Shown: positions 33,059-40,812 of the stretch, piece by piece | How the letters are laid out: each line of letters opens with the position of its first letter | How positions within the stretch are numbered: the first letter of the stretch is position 1 | Assembly (NCBI RefSeq): GCF_017355855.1 | Contig: NZ_JAFEWD010000011.1 | Coordinates: forward strand, 124,001 to 188,000 | Reading direction: 5' to 3' | DNA length: 64,000 nt | Origin: Pedobacter sp. SYSU D00535 | GTDB lineage: Bacteria > Bacteroidota > Bacteroidia > Sphingobacteriales > Sphingobacteriaceae | Program-made: the position numbers and the translations under genes | The notes under the pieces: model-generated | What the model was told of the DNA's origin: nothing | Database searches by the model: none | The model's input: the letters and a program-made list of their open reading frames with translations, nothing else

Positions 33059-33994
33059 TTAGTTTATTTGCTCTTGCAATTTTTTGAACTCCTTTTGGGA
33101 TACCTCAAAGATAGAACCATGTCTGATGCCTTTGGGAAGGGATATTTCATCGGAAACCTCTGCCCAGTTTTCAAGATCAGATGATTTGATTGCACCGTAT
33201 TTATGCTCGGTGTATTTATCGAAATAAACCAACCATTCATTTCCCATTTTGAGGACTGTTGGCCCTTCAGCCCAATATTTTCCGGTGATGGGAGCACTTG
33301 CTTTTGAGTAGGGTCCCGTAAGTTTATCTGCGAAAGCGATCTTCAAATTCTTCTGTGCGGGCTCCCTGGTTTCATCTTTTAAGATCATCACCCAGCGTTT
33401 ACCATCTTTGAAAATAGTGGCATCAATTGAATTAAATCCAGGATCGTAAAGAAGTTTGGTATCGCTGAAGGTCTTGAAATCTTTTGTAGTAACATAATAC
33501 ATCCTATGATTGTAAGCAGCATCCGCAGCAATTTGGGTTTCAGGGAATTTACCTGGGATAGTGGTCGCCCAGTAGATCATATACTCCTTGCTCTTCTTAT
33601 CGTAGGTAATTTCCGGAGCCCAGGTATTGCGGGCAGTAGGCTCATGAGCCATAACGGGAATAAACCGTTGCTCCGACCAATTTATAAGATCTTTTGATGT
33701 AGCGTAACCAATTCCACGGTCGTTCCAGCTCACTGTCCAAACCATATGAAACAACCCATCTTTACCTCTGATAATACATGGGTCGCGCATTAGCTTGTCT
33801 TTGCTCACAGTGGGACGCAAAAATGAGCTGTCGCCTTTCAGCGCTTTCCAGTTATAACCATCTTCGCTGTAGGCCAGGTGCAAGCCATCTTGCCCATTAT
33901 TTTTGAAATAGGAGAACAGATACACTGATTTCTTCTGCCCGTAAACTGAAACCGCAAGGAAAAGCAGTATCAGCGAGAGTAAGGTTTTATTCAT
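33059..33994 (-). CDS. GH43-like five-bladed propeller glycosidase
   Basis: This exported 311-residue protein has a signal peptide (cleavage near VYGQK) and a single propeller. RDPCIIRGKDGLFHMVWTVS holds the likely general base aspartate, NSIDATIFKDGKRWVMILKD a second aspartate, and KYWAEGPTVLKMGNEW the likely acid glutamate. The short length with no extra domain fits the single-domain GH43 groups that act on arabinose- or galactose-containing side chains; GH117-like enzymes share the layout. It lies in a leftward run between the Ldh-type gene and GH3. Confidence 0.78.
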   Translation of the reverse strand: MNKTLLSLILLFLAVSVYGQKKSVYLFSYFKNNGQDGLHLAYSEDGYNWKALKGDSSFLRPTVSKDKLMRDPCIIRGKDGLFHMVWTVSWNDRGIGYATSKDLINWSEQRFIPVMAHEPTARNTWAPEITYDKKSKEYMIYWATTIPGKFPETQIAADAAYNHRMYYVTTKDFKTFSDTKLLYDPGFNSIDATIFKDGKRWVMILKDETREPAQKNLKIAFADKLTGPYSKASAPITGKYWAEGPTVLKMGNEWLVYFDKYTEHKYGAIKSSDLENWAEVSDEISLPKGIRHGSIFEVSQKEFKKLQEQIN

Positions 33995-34050
33995 TGATTA
34001 TAAGTTTGACGGGCTAAGTTATTACAATTTCAGCTTTTTACCATCTTGTT

Positions 34051-35103
34051 CTATAGAGGGGTCGGTAGGGGAATCTGATATTTTGCAGCTAAGTTTTGAA
34101 GCGCAGGTATTATCCCCGGATAAAGTTCCAAACCGGTTTCTCTTTGCTGATTTCGCAATTTCAACGCTCGTCTGCCGGGTAAACGCACTTCAGAAGCCTC
34201 TTCTCTTCGCTCCGAAGCTATGCATTGATCAGATAAATACTCCATCTCACGTTGAAAGCTGGCTAAGCCTCCAAAAGCTCCGGGATTGATGATCTGCAAA
34301 AACACATTAGCGCCCCACCTACCCGGCTCATCGGCTCTGCCATGTCCGCCTAGTGCACTCGTAAGTGCCTCTATCATCAAACCGAGTGCAAATCCTTTAT
34401 ATCCGGAATCCAGCCCTCCTATTGGGAGAATAGTAGCAGGAGGGCTATCAAAAAATGCAGCAGGATTGTCGGTTACCGAACCACTATTTTCCAGCAACCA
34501 GGGATGAGGTAATTTCCTACCTTCTTCTTTTGCTCGATTTACATAGCCGTTTGCAGTTGCCGACATACTAACATCGAAGATAATCGGCTCTGTGGCTGTA
34601 GGGATTCCCATGGCGAGGGGGTTAGGACTGTACACCGGGCTGACTCCGCCAAAAGGGGCGACGGTTCTGGTGTTGGGATCAGAGCAGGAAAGCATCATTA
34701 CCAGACCTTTTTCTGTTGCCCTTTCCGGATAAGCAGCCAGGCAGCCAATGTGGTGACTTCTGCGGATGACCACCGTTACAACGGGATGCTGTGAGATTCT
34801 TTCGAAGGCAAGATCCATTGCCTGATGTACCAGCCAGGGGCCCGGTAGATAATTGCCATCCCAGGTTATAGCAGCACCAAGGTCGTTAAGTACTATTGCC
34901 TCTCCCTTTTTGCTCATCTTTCCAGCCTCCAGCTCCGAGACGTAAGCAGACAACAATTGCAAGCCATGAGTATTGTGTCCCATCAAGTCGCCCTCCACCA
35001 GGGTTCGAGCAACCACAGTGGCAGCAGCCGACTGCAATCCCACCTTTTCTAATACCTTTTGGGCGAACGCAATCAGCTTATCTGCATCAAATTTTTGTTC
35101 CAT
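34051..35103 (-). CDS. Ldh-family NAD(P)-dependent oxidoreductase (malate/lactate dehydrogenase-like)
   Basis: These 350 residues belong to the Ldh_2 family, which is unrelated to classical lactate dehydrogenases and includes ureidoglycolate, sulfolactate, malate and 2,3-diketo-L-gulonate dehydrogenases. Family marks are GDLMGHNTHGLQLLSAYVSE near the N-terminus, where the histidine is the proton donor, VIRRSHHIGCLAAYPE in the middle, and the NAD-binding segment around PNPLAMGIPTATEPIIFDVS. The exact 2-hydroxy acid is unknown. Lactate from the fucose pathway or an acid from pectin are possible. No signal peptide is seen, so it is cytoplasmic. Confidence 0.85.
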   Translation of the reverse strand: MEQKFDADKLIAFAQKVLEKVGLQSAAATVVARTLVEGDLMGHNTHGLQLLSAYVSELEAGKMSKKGEAIVLNDLGAAITWDGNYLPGPWLVHQAMDLAFERISQHPVVTVVIRRSHHIGCLAAYPERATEKGLVMMLSCSDPNTRTVAPFGGVSPVYSPNPLAMGIPTATEPIIFDVSMSATANGYVNRAKEEGRKLPHPWLLENSGSVTDNPAAFFDSPPATILPIGGLDSGYKGFALGLMIEALTSALGGHGRADEPGRWGANVFLQIINPGAFGGLASFQREMEYLSDQCIASERREEASEVRLPGRRALKLRNQQRETGLELYPGIIPALQNLAAKYQIPLPTPL

Positions 35104-35204
35104 CTATCAATCTTAAAACTTCCGTAAAAATCGAAATCCGTCTGCTTACTTTAAAAGTAAAGAAATTTAAAGCTGCAGCAAACCCTACAGAGTAAGGCTG
35201 ATAA

Positions 35205-35242
35205 TTTAAAAAAAGCAAAAGGCCGCTTCTGCAAGCGGCCTT
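35205..35242 (-). terminator. Intrinsic terminator after the decayed susD tail
   Basis: On the minus strand GGCCGCTT and AAGCGGCC form a stem around GCAG, followed by TTTTGCTTTTTTT. It lies 5 bases after the stop codon of the susD remnant, the normal place for the 3' end of that lost operon. Confidence 0.75.
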
Positions 35243-35247
35243 TGATC

Positions 35248-35391
35248 CTAATAACCAGGATTCTGATCGTACAATCCGGGGCTGGCGAGCCGTTGGCTCT
35301 GCGGAATAGGGTATATAATATCGTTATTAGTTACAGCGTTCATTTTATTACTCCTAACCTTGTCTTCAGTTTCTCGCCATGCATTCGGTAA
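35248..35391 (-). pseudogene. Remnant of a SusD-type gene (last 47 codons)
   Basis: The minus strand frame ending in TAG at 35248 reads LPNAWRETEDKV, then NDIIYPIPQSQRLAS and finally LYDQNPGY. The pattern YPIPQ near the end and a terminal QNPGY is the usual C-terminus of SusD/RagB lipoproteins. Directly upstream the frame has a stop (35392-35394), and no SusD-like sequence continues. Only the tail remains, with its own terminator kept. This is evidence of a former sus locus at this spot, upstream of the Ldh gene in the same direction. Confidence 0.75.
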
Positions 35392-35550
35392 CTATTTTTC
35401 GACTCTGCTTTTGAGTATCCCGTCGTGTGCTGATCGTGTCAAGACTACATATTAAAAAAGTAGAAATCCAGACACTTAGGATAAAATCCGGAAGAGAGAG
35501 TGAGGCCAACAACCGTTTTCCTTGAGCGTGATTCTTGAAAATATTGCTGA
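35392..35550. other. Non-coding stretch between the susD remnant and the FN3 lipoprotein terminator
   Basis: About 160 bp with no gene, repeat or clear promoter. It is probably decayed sequence from the lost sus locus. Confidence 0.4.
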
Positions 35551-35583
35551 AAAATAGCCAGTCCTTGCAAGAACTGGCTATTT
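35551..35583 (-). terminator. Intrinsic terminator of the PL11-lipoprotein operon
   Basis: AAATAGCCAGT and ACTGGCTATTT form an 11-bp stem around a short loop with T's on the leftward side. It lies 18 bases after the lipoprotein stop. Confidence 0.75.
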
Positions 35584-35600
35584 AGTATTGAAAAAGTAGC

Positions 35601-36287
35601 TTAGTTTACCTTAAAATAATAAACCGGAGTTACGGAGGTGTTTCCTTGAGAATCCCTGGTTACAACTTTCCAGTAATAAGTAGTATTAGCTGTTACGGAG
35701 ACATCATTCAGGATACTTGCCGCTACGTTACTGCCCAACACTCCCAGCGTTTGAGATGTACCGAAATAGATGTCGTAATTCACAATATCATTATCAACGT
35801 CATTACCGGTCCAGTCAAGCGTAATTTTACCGTTGGTAGCATTGACACTTCCCGCGATTGCAGGACTTACAATTTCGGCAGGAAATGGTGCATAATTTAG
35901 CACACCAGCACCAGCATTATAAAACTTCCAGGTCTCGCTTTGTGCCGTCACATTTGTTTTTCCGGATTTGGAAATCACATACCAGGAGTAAGGGGTGTTC
36001 CGGGAAAGGTTAACATCAAGCGTAGTGCTCAAGGCATTCTTTGTAACGCTTTCATTCGACTGCAAATTCTTAATAACCACGTCGTAATTGTCCGCGTTTT
36101 GCGCAGCGTTCCACTTCAAAGTGACCTTACTCTCTGCATCAGAGAGTATTTGTCCTTCTAGACAAGCTTCATCTTTTGCAGGCGCAATCAGTACAGCTTT
36201 TTCAGGCTCGGCAGGCTTCGAATTTTTGTCTTTCTTACATGAAAAAAAAAACAATAGCGTTGATAAAATTAAAATCCCTTTTCTCAT
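35601..36287 (-). CDS. Lipoprotein with two fibronectin type III domains
   Basis: The 228-residue protein begins with a lipoprotein signal (LLFFFSC, modified cysteine at about 17, followed by KKDKNSK, a surface-export-like charged stretch). Two FN3-like domains follow (about 35-128: VTLKWNAAQNADNYDVVIKN; and 133-228: ITLDWTGNDVDNDIVNYDIY and NTTYYWKVVTRDSQGNTS). There is no catalytic domain. Its ATG overlaps the TGA of the PL11 gene (ATGA), so it is translated with the lyase. It may bind glycans or anchor the lyase at the cell surface; that role is an inference from the coupling. Confidence 0.8.
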   Translation of the reverse strand: MRKGILILSTLLFFFSCKKDKNSKPAEPEKAVLIAPAKDEACLEGQILSDAESKVTLKWNAAQNADNYDVVIKNLQSNESVTKNALSTTLDVNLSRNTPYSWYVISKSGKTNVTAQSETWKFYNAGAGVLNYAPFPAEIVSPAIAGSVNATNGKITLDWTGNDVDNDIVNYDIYFGTSQTLGVLGSNVAASILNDVSVTANTTYYWKVVTRDSQGNTSVTPVYYFKVN

Positions 36288-39200
36288 TTTTTAATTACTT
36301 TAAAAGATACTTCTGACTCATCCGTTTTAAGCTTCAGCAAATAAATTCCCGGAGAGAGGCTTGACATATTAACCTGCAAATTTCTCTCCGCCCCTTTATC
36401 TCTTTTGCTGTATACTTGTTTTCCGTCCAGGGAATATAGCTCTACTCCCACTTCGCCCGACACACTACTACCAAGGTTTACGTTTAACACTTCAGCTATC
36501 GGATTTGGATATACCGATATACTATTCGCTAATGTAAGCACTTTTTCAAAAATTCCCTGACAAGTTACGTCGCTACTTACTTTCAACACGTTTCCTGATC
36601 CAGCAGCTAAATTGAGGGTTAAATGACCTTCTGTTGTCGTCAGCGTTTTCCCATTTAATTCCACATAATACTTCTCAGCTCCGGAAAGCGTCAAATCGAC
36701 GGTCTTCTCGGACTCATTTACAGATGCATAAACCGAAAGAGCAGCGGGCTCAGAAATATTAATGTTAAAACATTGCTTGTAATCGGGTTGCCCCTGAACC
36801 GCGATACAAAGTTCATAGGCTCCAGCGGTAAGACCGGTAATGTCGAGCGTGTTGCTGGTGAAGTTGTATGGAATCGTCTCCGCTCTTTTCTTCAAGGTCG
36901 CGGTATAATTATATCCAGTAGCTGTTGCAAGCACTGAGATTTTTCCGTTTGCCGACCCTTTACACGTTGCTGGGGTTCCGGTTACCCGGAAATTATTTGC
37001 AGGCAAACTAAAAATAACACTTACCACAACAGGACTGGAGCTAGCCGTACAGCCGTTTGCACTAACCCTAAGGGTATAAGAGCCAGCAGAGTTAACTGTT
37101 AGCGTTGGCGTTATCTGCCCCTCCAGCTCAGCTCCGTCTTTAAACCATTTGTAAGTATATCCCGCGCCCGTGGCGCCGTTCAATACTACACTTGCGCCGG
37201 TGAGAATTGTAGTTGAGCCTGCAGGCGTAATAACAGCAACGGGTGCTGCATTAACCGTCACAACCACTCCATCCGATGCAGGAGAAGACTTGCCCTCGAT
37301 GGTAGTAATAACGGTATATACCCCTGCGGAGGTAGCAGAATAACTGCTATTGACGGCCCCATTAATAATTATTCCGTCTTTATACCATTGGTTCCCTACG
37401 GCAGAGGAAGAATTTAATACAGCAGCGTTGCCGTTGCAAATGGTTAGCGATGTTTGGGCTGAAATGACTGGCTTTAGAGGTGTCGCAATTACCGTAGTTA
37501 TGTTTGGCTGAGGCAATGCAGCCATGTCTGTACCGAGATAGAAACTAGGATACGGTGGCTGATTGTAGCCGGAATTTTGCCAGGAGATGGCAACACGGTA
37601 TTGTGCATCATGCATTAAAGTTGGAATACGGTGAGTGGTGACATCGGTACTTGTGTAGATCCTTAGAGCTGTATTATCTGAAGTTCTCCAAATAACCTCT
37701 TCCCTCCAATCGCCCAGAATATCGGCGCTCAAATTTGGAGTGGCTTTAGTACTGTTATTAGAAGCTACCCCCACTGGCGAAAGCTGTGTACCTGTAGAAC
37801 CTGAGAGATGGTTCCATTTTGAAATGGTCACATTGTCCAGAAATTCCCTTTGCAAGTCCGCATCCCACCAGATGCCAAAGTTCATCGTGGAAGGCTTTGT
37901 GGCACTTATCTCCTCTCCCTTGGCGTTGTAAAGTCCCCCTCTGGGTCCCCATACTTCATAGCCTTTGTGTCGGGGATCAATATCTGCTGCCATAGATCTC
38001 CCAATATCCCCTGTAGTTGCTACCCCAAAAAGCGTCTCGCCGGTAGCGGCTTTACGAAACGTGAGGCCCTTATCCACATAAGAAGACTGATCTTCGTGAC
38101 ACATCCACAACTCTTTTCCGGGCAGATCCGGATCCATGTCGGTGAGATGCATGGCGTCGCCGTGACCTTTACCATCCGTCCATAGCCCTTCACCGTTGTC
38201 ATTTATAGCGCTCGATCCATTCAGAACTTCGTCTTTTCCGTCTCCATCAACATCTCCCACGGTTATTTGATGATTGCCTTGTCCATAATAACCCGAGTTC
38301 CCGAGCGTACTACTATCAAACACCCAACGGCGGGTCAACTGCCCGTTTCTCCAATCCCAGGCTACCCGAACAAGACGAGTATAATAGCCCCTTCCAGTGA
38401 TCAAACTAGGTTTCATGCCATCAAGGTAGGCCACGGCATCCACAAATCGATCTACCCGGTTGCCTGTATCATCTCCCCAGGAAGAAACCAATCCCCGTGC
38501 TGGATAATAATCAGCGGAAGCTAAAGCTGCACCTGTAAGGCCATTGAAAACTGTCAGGAATTCTGGACCGCTTAACACTTTTCCCTGCGCATTTCTATAG
38601 TCTGCGGTTCTGTTTCCAATCACATTCCCTACACCATCCACTGTTCCGTCTGCGGTACGGCAAGCTAGTTCCGCTTTTCCGTCTCCGTCGAAGTCATACA
38701 CAGTAAAGGGAGTATAATGGGCACCCGAACGTATGTTTCTTCCCAAATCAATCCTCCAGAGCCGGGTTCCATTCAGCTTGTATCCGTCAATGAATGTATT
38801 GCCGGTATAGCCATCATTGCTGTTGTCACTGCTATTGGTAGGCTCCCATTTCACAATAATTTCGTACACCCCATCGCCATCCAAATCACCTACACTGCAA
38901 TCATTAGCTACGTAAGTATAGGCTACATTGTCTGGGGTAGTTCCACCTGCCGGGATTTGCAGGGGAAGGCTGAAATAATTTTCTGCCCAAATGGCCGCAG
39001 GAGCAGAGGCTGCTTTTTCCTGTCCGTTTACAATCGGTTTCACCGTGTAAGTAGCAGCGGCCGTACCATTGTCAGCATAGTTCGTTGACCCGGTAATCGG
39101 TGTAGGGTTTATTTTCTCGCCATCCCGGTAAACATTAAAACTCACATCAGCCGGATCAGTTCCCAGCAGGCGCCAGGAAAGAAATACCTGATTCGGGCTT

Positions 39201-40492
39201 GTTCGAACTGCTACCAGTCCCCTGTCCAAATATTCCATTTGCTTGGCAGCTGTTACCGGAACATCCGCAGGCATTTTGGTTTCCTGTTTTAATACCTGAA
39301 CGACCGGTGTAGAAACACTGTTGCTGTTCGATTTTAGATACGCCACATACATGTTCCGGTCAGCTCCGTAGGATAAAGTAGTATATCCACCGATAGGCCC
39401 GTCGAACCCACCCCCTGCTCCTACCTCTGCCCAGGATCTCGACCCCTTTGCAAACTCGTGCAACCTGGCTTTAAACGTGCCATTGCTACTGGACATCTGA
39501 TCCCTGAACAAAGCATAGATATTGCCATTCGAATCGGAAATTGTACTTGTATAAGTGGCGGCCGCTCCAGAGCCGATCCGTCCACCTAAGGTAGTCCAGG
39601 CACCCGCATCTGTGAGAGTAAGCGCATTCGCAGTGGTTCCACTTGCTGTATTCGAAAAATTGATCACTACCTTGTTCGTCTTCCTATCGATAACCAAACG
39701 TGTTGTTCTGGCACCTGCCAGAGACAAACTTCCGATAGCTGCTGGAACGGTGAGATTTTCCCAGGCGTTATTCACAAACCGGAAAGCCTTGATCTGTCCC
39801 CCAGTTGTCCCGTCATGATAGACCACGTAAGGAATATTGTCAGACGTCAGATCGATATCGATGCTATTTGCCCTGTCGGTGGTGTTAATGGCTCCAGATC
39901 CTACCGTCTGCCACTCACCTGCCACCAACTTTTTCACCCAGGCATTTCCGAGGCCCGTACCGGCAGTTGGGAACTCACCGAAAGTAACATAAGGAACGTT
40001 GTTCGAATCGAACGCTAGGGAGTTATTATATGGTATGCGCTCTTCCGATTGACCGTTAAGAATCGGCCCTGTAGATGCGTGCAAAGAATTACCTGCTGCC
40101 TCCCATGAACCTGTGTTGGTATTGAATATCTTCACTGCCAGCTTGTTCCCGTTGACTACGTCTACATACTGCAAATAAAGCTTGCCATTTTTGTCGGCAG
40201 AAAGGGTGAGATAGCTGGCATTTCCCGCAGACACGTTCCCACCGACCTGCTCCCAGGCGCCATTTATAAACCGCTTAACTTTTGCAACCGAGGATTCGGT
40301 ATAACCCAGGTAAGGAACGGTTGTACCATTAACGCTAACGGTAACCAGAGAAGTGAAGTTTGAACTAGTCGATGCAATCTGCGTCTCATTTGCTAAAATT
40401 TGCCAGTCGCTTTGGGCGAAAGAATAATTTGCAAATAGAAGGACAGCAGAAACAAGGTTAAATTTTAAAGATTTTAGTAAAGATTTCACCAT
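36284..40492 (-). CDS. Rhamnogalacturonan lyase (PL11) with N-terminal propeller-like domain and T9SS sorting tail
   Basis: This 1402-residue exported protein has a signal peptide (cleavage near SFAQS). The first region (about 25-400) holds repeats such as WEQVGG and WAEVGAG with YVAYL-type strands, a propeller-like domain common in T9SS cargo. The PL11 catalytic part follows (about 405-1030: MEYLDRGLVAVRTSPNQVFL, CSVGDLDGDGVYEIIVKWEP, DFDGDGKAELACRTADGTVD), with many Asp-rich Ca2+ loops. Ig/PKD-like domains (about 1035-1200) and an SprB-like repeat (CKGSANGKISVLATATG) come next. The end is a type A T9SS sorting domain (SVYPNPIAEVLNVNL, then GIYLLKLK). It cleaves rhamnogalacturonan I. It is 2-3 times longer than the YesW/YesX lyases of Bacillus. 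Confidence 0.9.
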   Translation of the reverse strand: MVKSLLKSLKFNLVSAVLLFANYSFAQSDWQILANETQIASTSSNFTSLVTVSVNGTTVPYLGYTESSVAKVKRFINGAWEQVGGNVSAGNASYLTLSADKNGKLYLQYVDVVNGNKLAVKIFNTNTGSWEAAGNSLHASTGPILNGQSEERIPYNNSLAFDSNNVPYVTFGEFPTAGTGLGNAWVKKLVAGEWQTVGSGAINTTDRANSIDIDLTSDNIPYVVYHDGTTGGQIKAFRFVNNAWENLTVPAAIGSLSLAGARTTRLVIDRKTNKVVINFSNTASGTTANALTLTDAGAWTTLGGRIGSGAAATYTSTISDSNGNIYALFRDQMSSSNGTFKARLHEFAKGSRSWAEVGAGGGFDGPIGGYTTLSYGADRNMYVAYLKSNSNSVSTPVVQVLKQETKMPADVPVTAAKQMEYLDRGLVAVRTSPNQVFLSWRLLGTDPADVSFNVYRDGEKINPTPITGSTNYADNGTAAATYTVKPIVNGQEKAASAPAAIWAENYFSLPLQIPAGGTTPDNVAYTYVANDCSVGDLDGDGVYEIIVKWEPTNSSDNSNDGYTGNTFIDGYKLNGTRLWRIDLGRNIRSGAHYTPFTVYDFDGDGKAELACRTADGTVDGVGNVIGNRTADYRNAQGKVLSGPEFLTVFNGLTGAALASADYYPARGLVSSWGDDTGNRVDRFVDAVAYLDGMKPSLITGRGYYTRLVRVAWDWRNGQLTRRWVFDSSTLGNSGYYGQGNHQITVGDVDGDGKDEVLNGSSAINDNGEGLWTDGKGHGDAMHLTDMDPDLPGKELWMCHEDQSSYVDKGLTFRKAATGETLFGVATTGDIGRSMAADIDPRHKGYEVWGPRGGLYNAKGEEISATKPSTMNFGIWWDADLQREFLDNVTISKWNHLSGSTGTQLSPVGVASNNSTKATPNLSADILGDWREEVIWRTSDNTALRIYTSTDVTTHRIPTLMHDAQYRVAISWQNSGYNQPPYPSFYLGTDMAALPQPNITTVIATPLKPVISAQTSLTICNGNAAVLNSSSAVGNQWYKDGIIINGAVNSSYSATSAGVYTVITTIEGKSSPASDGVVVTVNAAPVAVITPAGSTTILTGASVVLNGATGAGYTYKWFKDGAELEGQITPTLTVNSAGSYTLRVSANGCTASSSPVVVSVIFSLPANNFRVTGTPATCKGSANGKISVLATATGYNYTATLKKRAETIPYNFTSNTLDITGLTAGAYELCIAVQGQPDYKQCFNINISEPAALSVYASVNESEKTVDLTLSGAEKYYVELNGKTLTTTEGHLTLNLAAGSGNVLKVSSDVTCQGIFEKVLTLANSISVYPNPIAEVLNVNLGSSVSGEVGVELYSLDGKQVYSKRDKGAERNLQVNMSSLSPGIYLLKLKTDESEVSFKVIKK

Positions 40493-40812
40493 ACTTTTAA
40501 TTGGTTAGAACGTGAAAAAAGAGACAAAACAATGTTTAGATATTGAAGAAGAAGTTGTTGCACTGACGGGAAGGCCACGACCTGGGAATACCTATCCTCC
40601 AGAAAAGTGTAGAGATTTTAGCATGAAATCCGCTTTAGCAGTAAATAATTGGTTAAAACGAGCGCGTAAACCTGCCTGAAAAAGACAGTTCTACTGTTAT
40701 TTAGGAATACTAAATTAGGAGTTAAACAACAGGTGGCAACCTGCGGCATCCTGCCGGGGCAAGTTGTACTTATAGGACTTGCAGAAGTGGTTTAGGTTCT
40801 TCTCCTGCCGGG
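40493..40812. other. 320-bp intergenic region between PL11 and GH95 genes
   Basis: No gene is seen. It contains the probable GH95 terminator (40679-40697) and must hold the promoter of the PL11-lipoprotein unit, but no exact TAnnTTTG was found on the minus strand. A small GC-rich stem (CGGCA / TGCCG near 40750-40765) is also present. Confidence 0.5.
40679..40697 (-). terminator. Possible terminator of the xyloglucan locus, after GH95
   Basis: On the minus strand ACAGT-AGA-ACTGT (40685-40697) is followed by CTTTTT. The stem is short (5 bp) and about 115 bases after the GH95 stop, so the call is moderate. Confidence 0.4.

Noticed and set aside
33059-33994. GH117 enzyme
   Set aside because: The single-propeller layout would fit, but the Asp/Asp/Glu spacing looks like GH43 and no agar- or porphyran-related genes are nearby.
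35251-35391. Short real gene of 47 codons
   Set aside because: It begins right after an in-frame stop with no start codon in place and matches only the C-terminal tail of SusD proteins, so decay is the simpler reading.
36284-40492. Two fused genes due to a missed stop in the long PL11 frame
   Set aside because: One signal peptide, a continuous frame and a terminal T9SS domain fit a single multidomain secreted protein.
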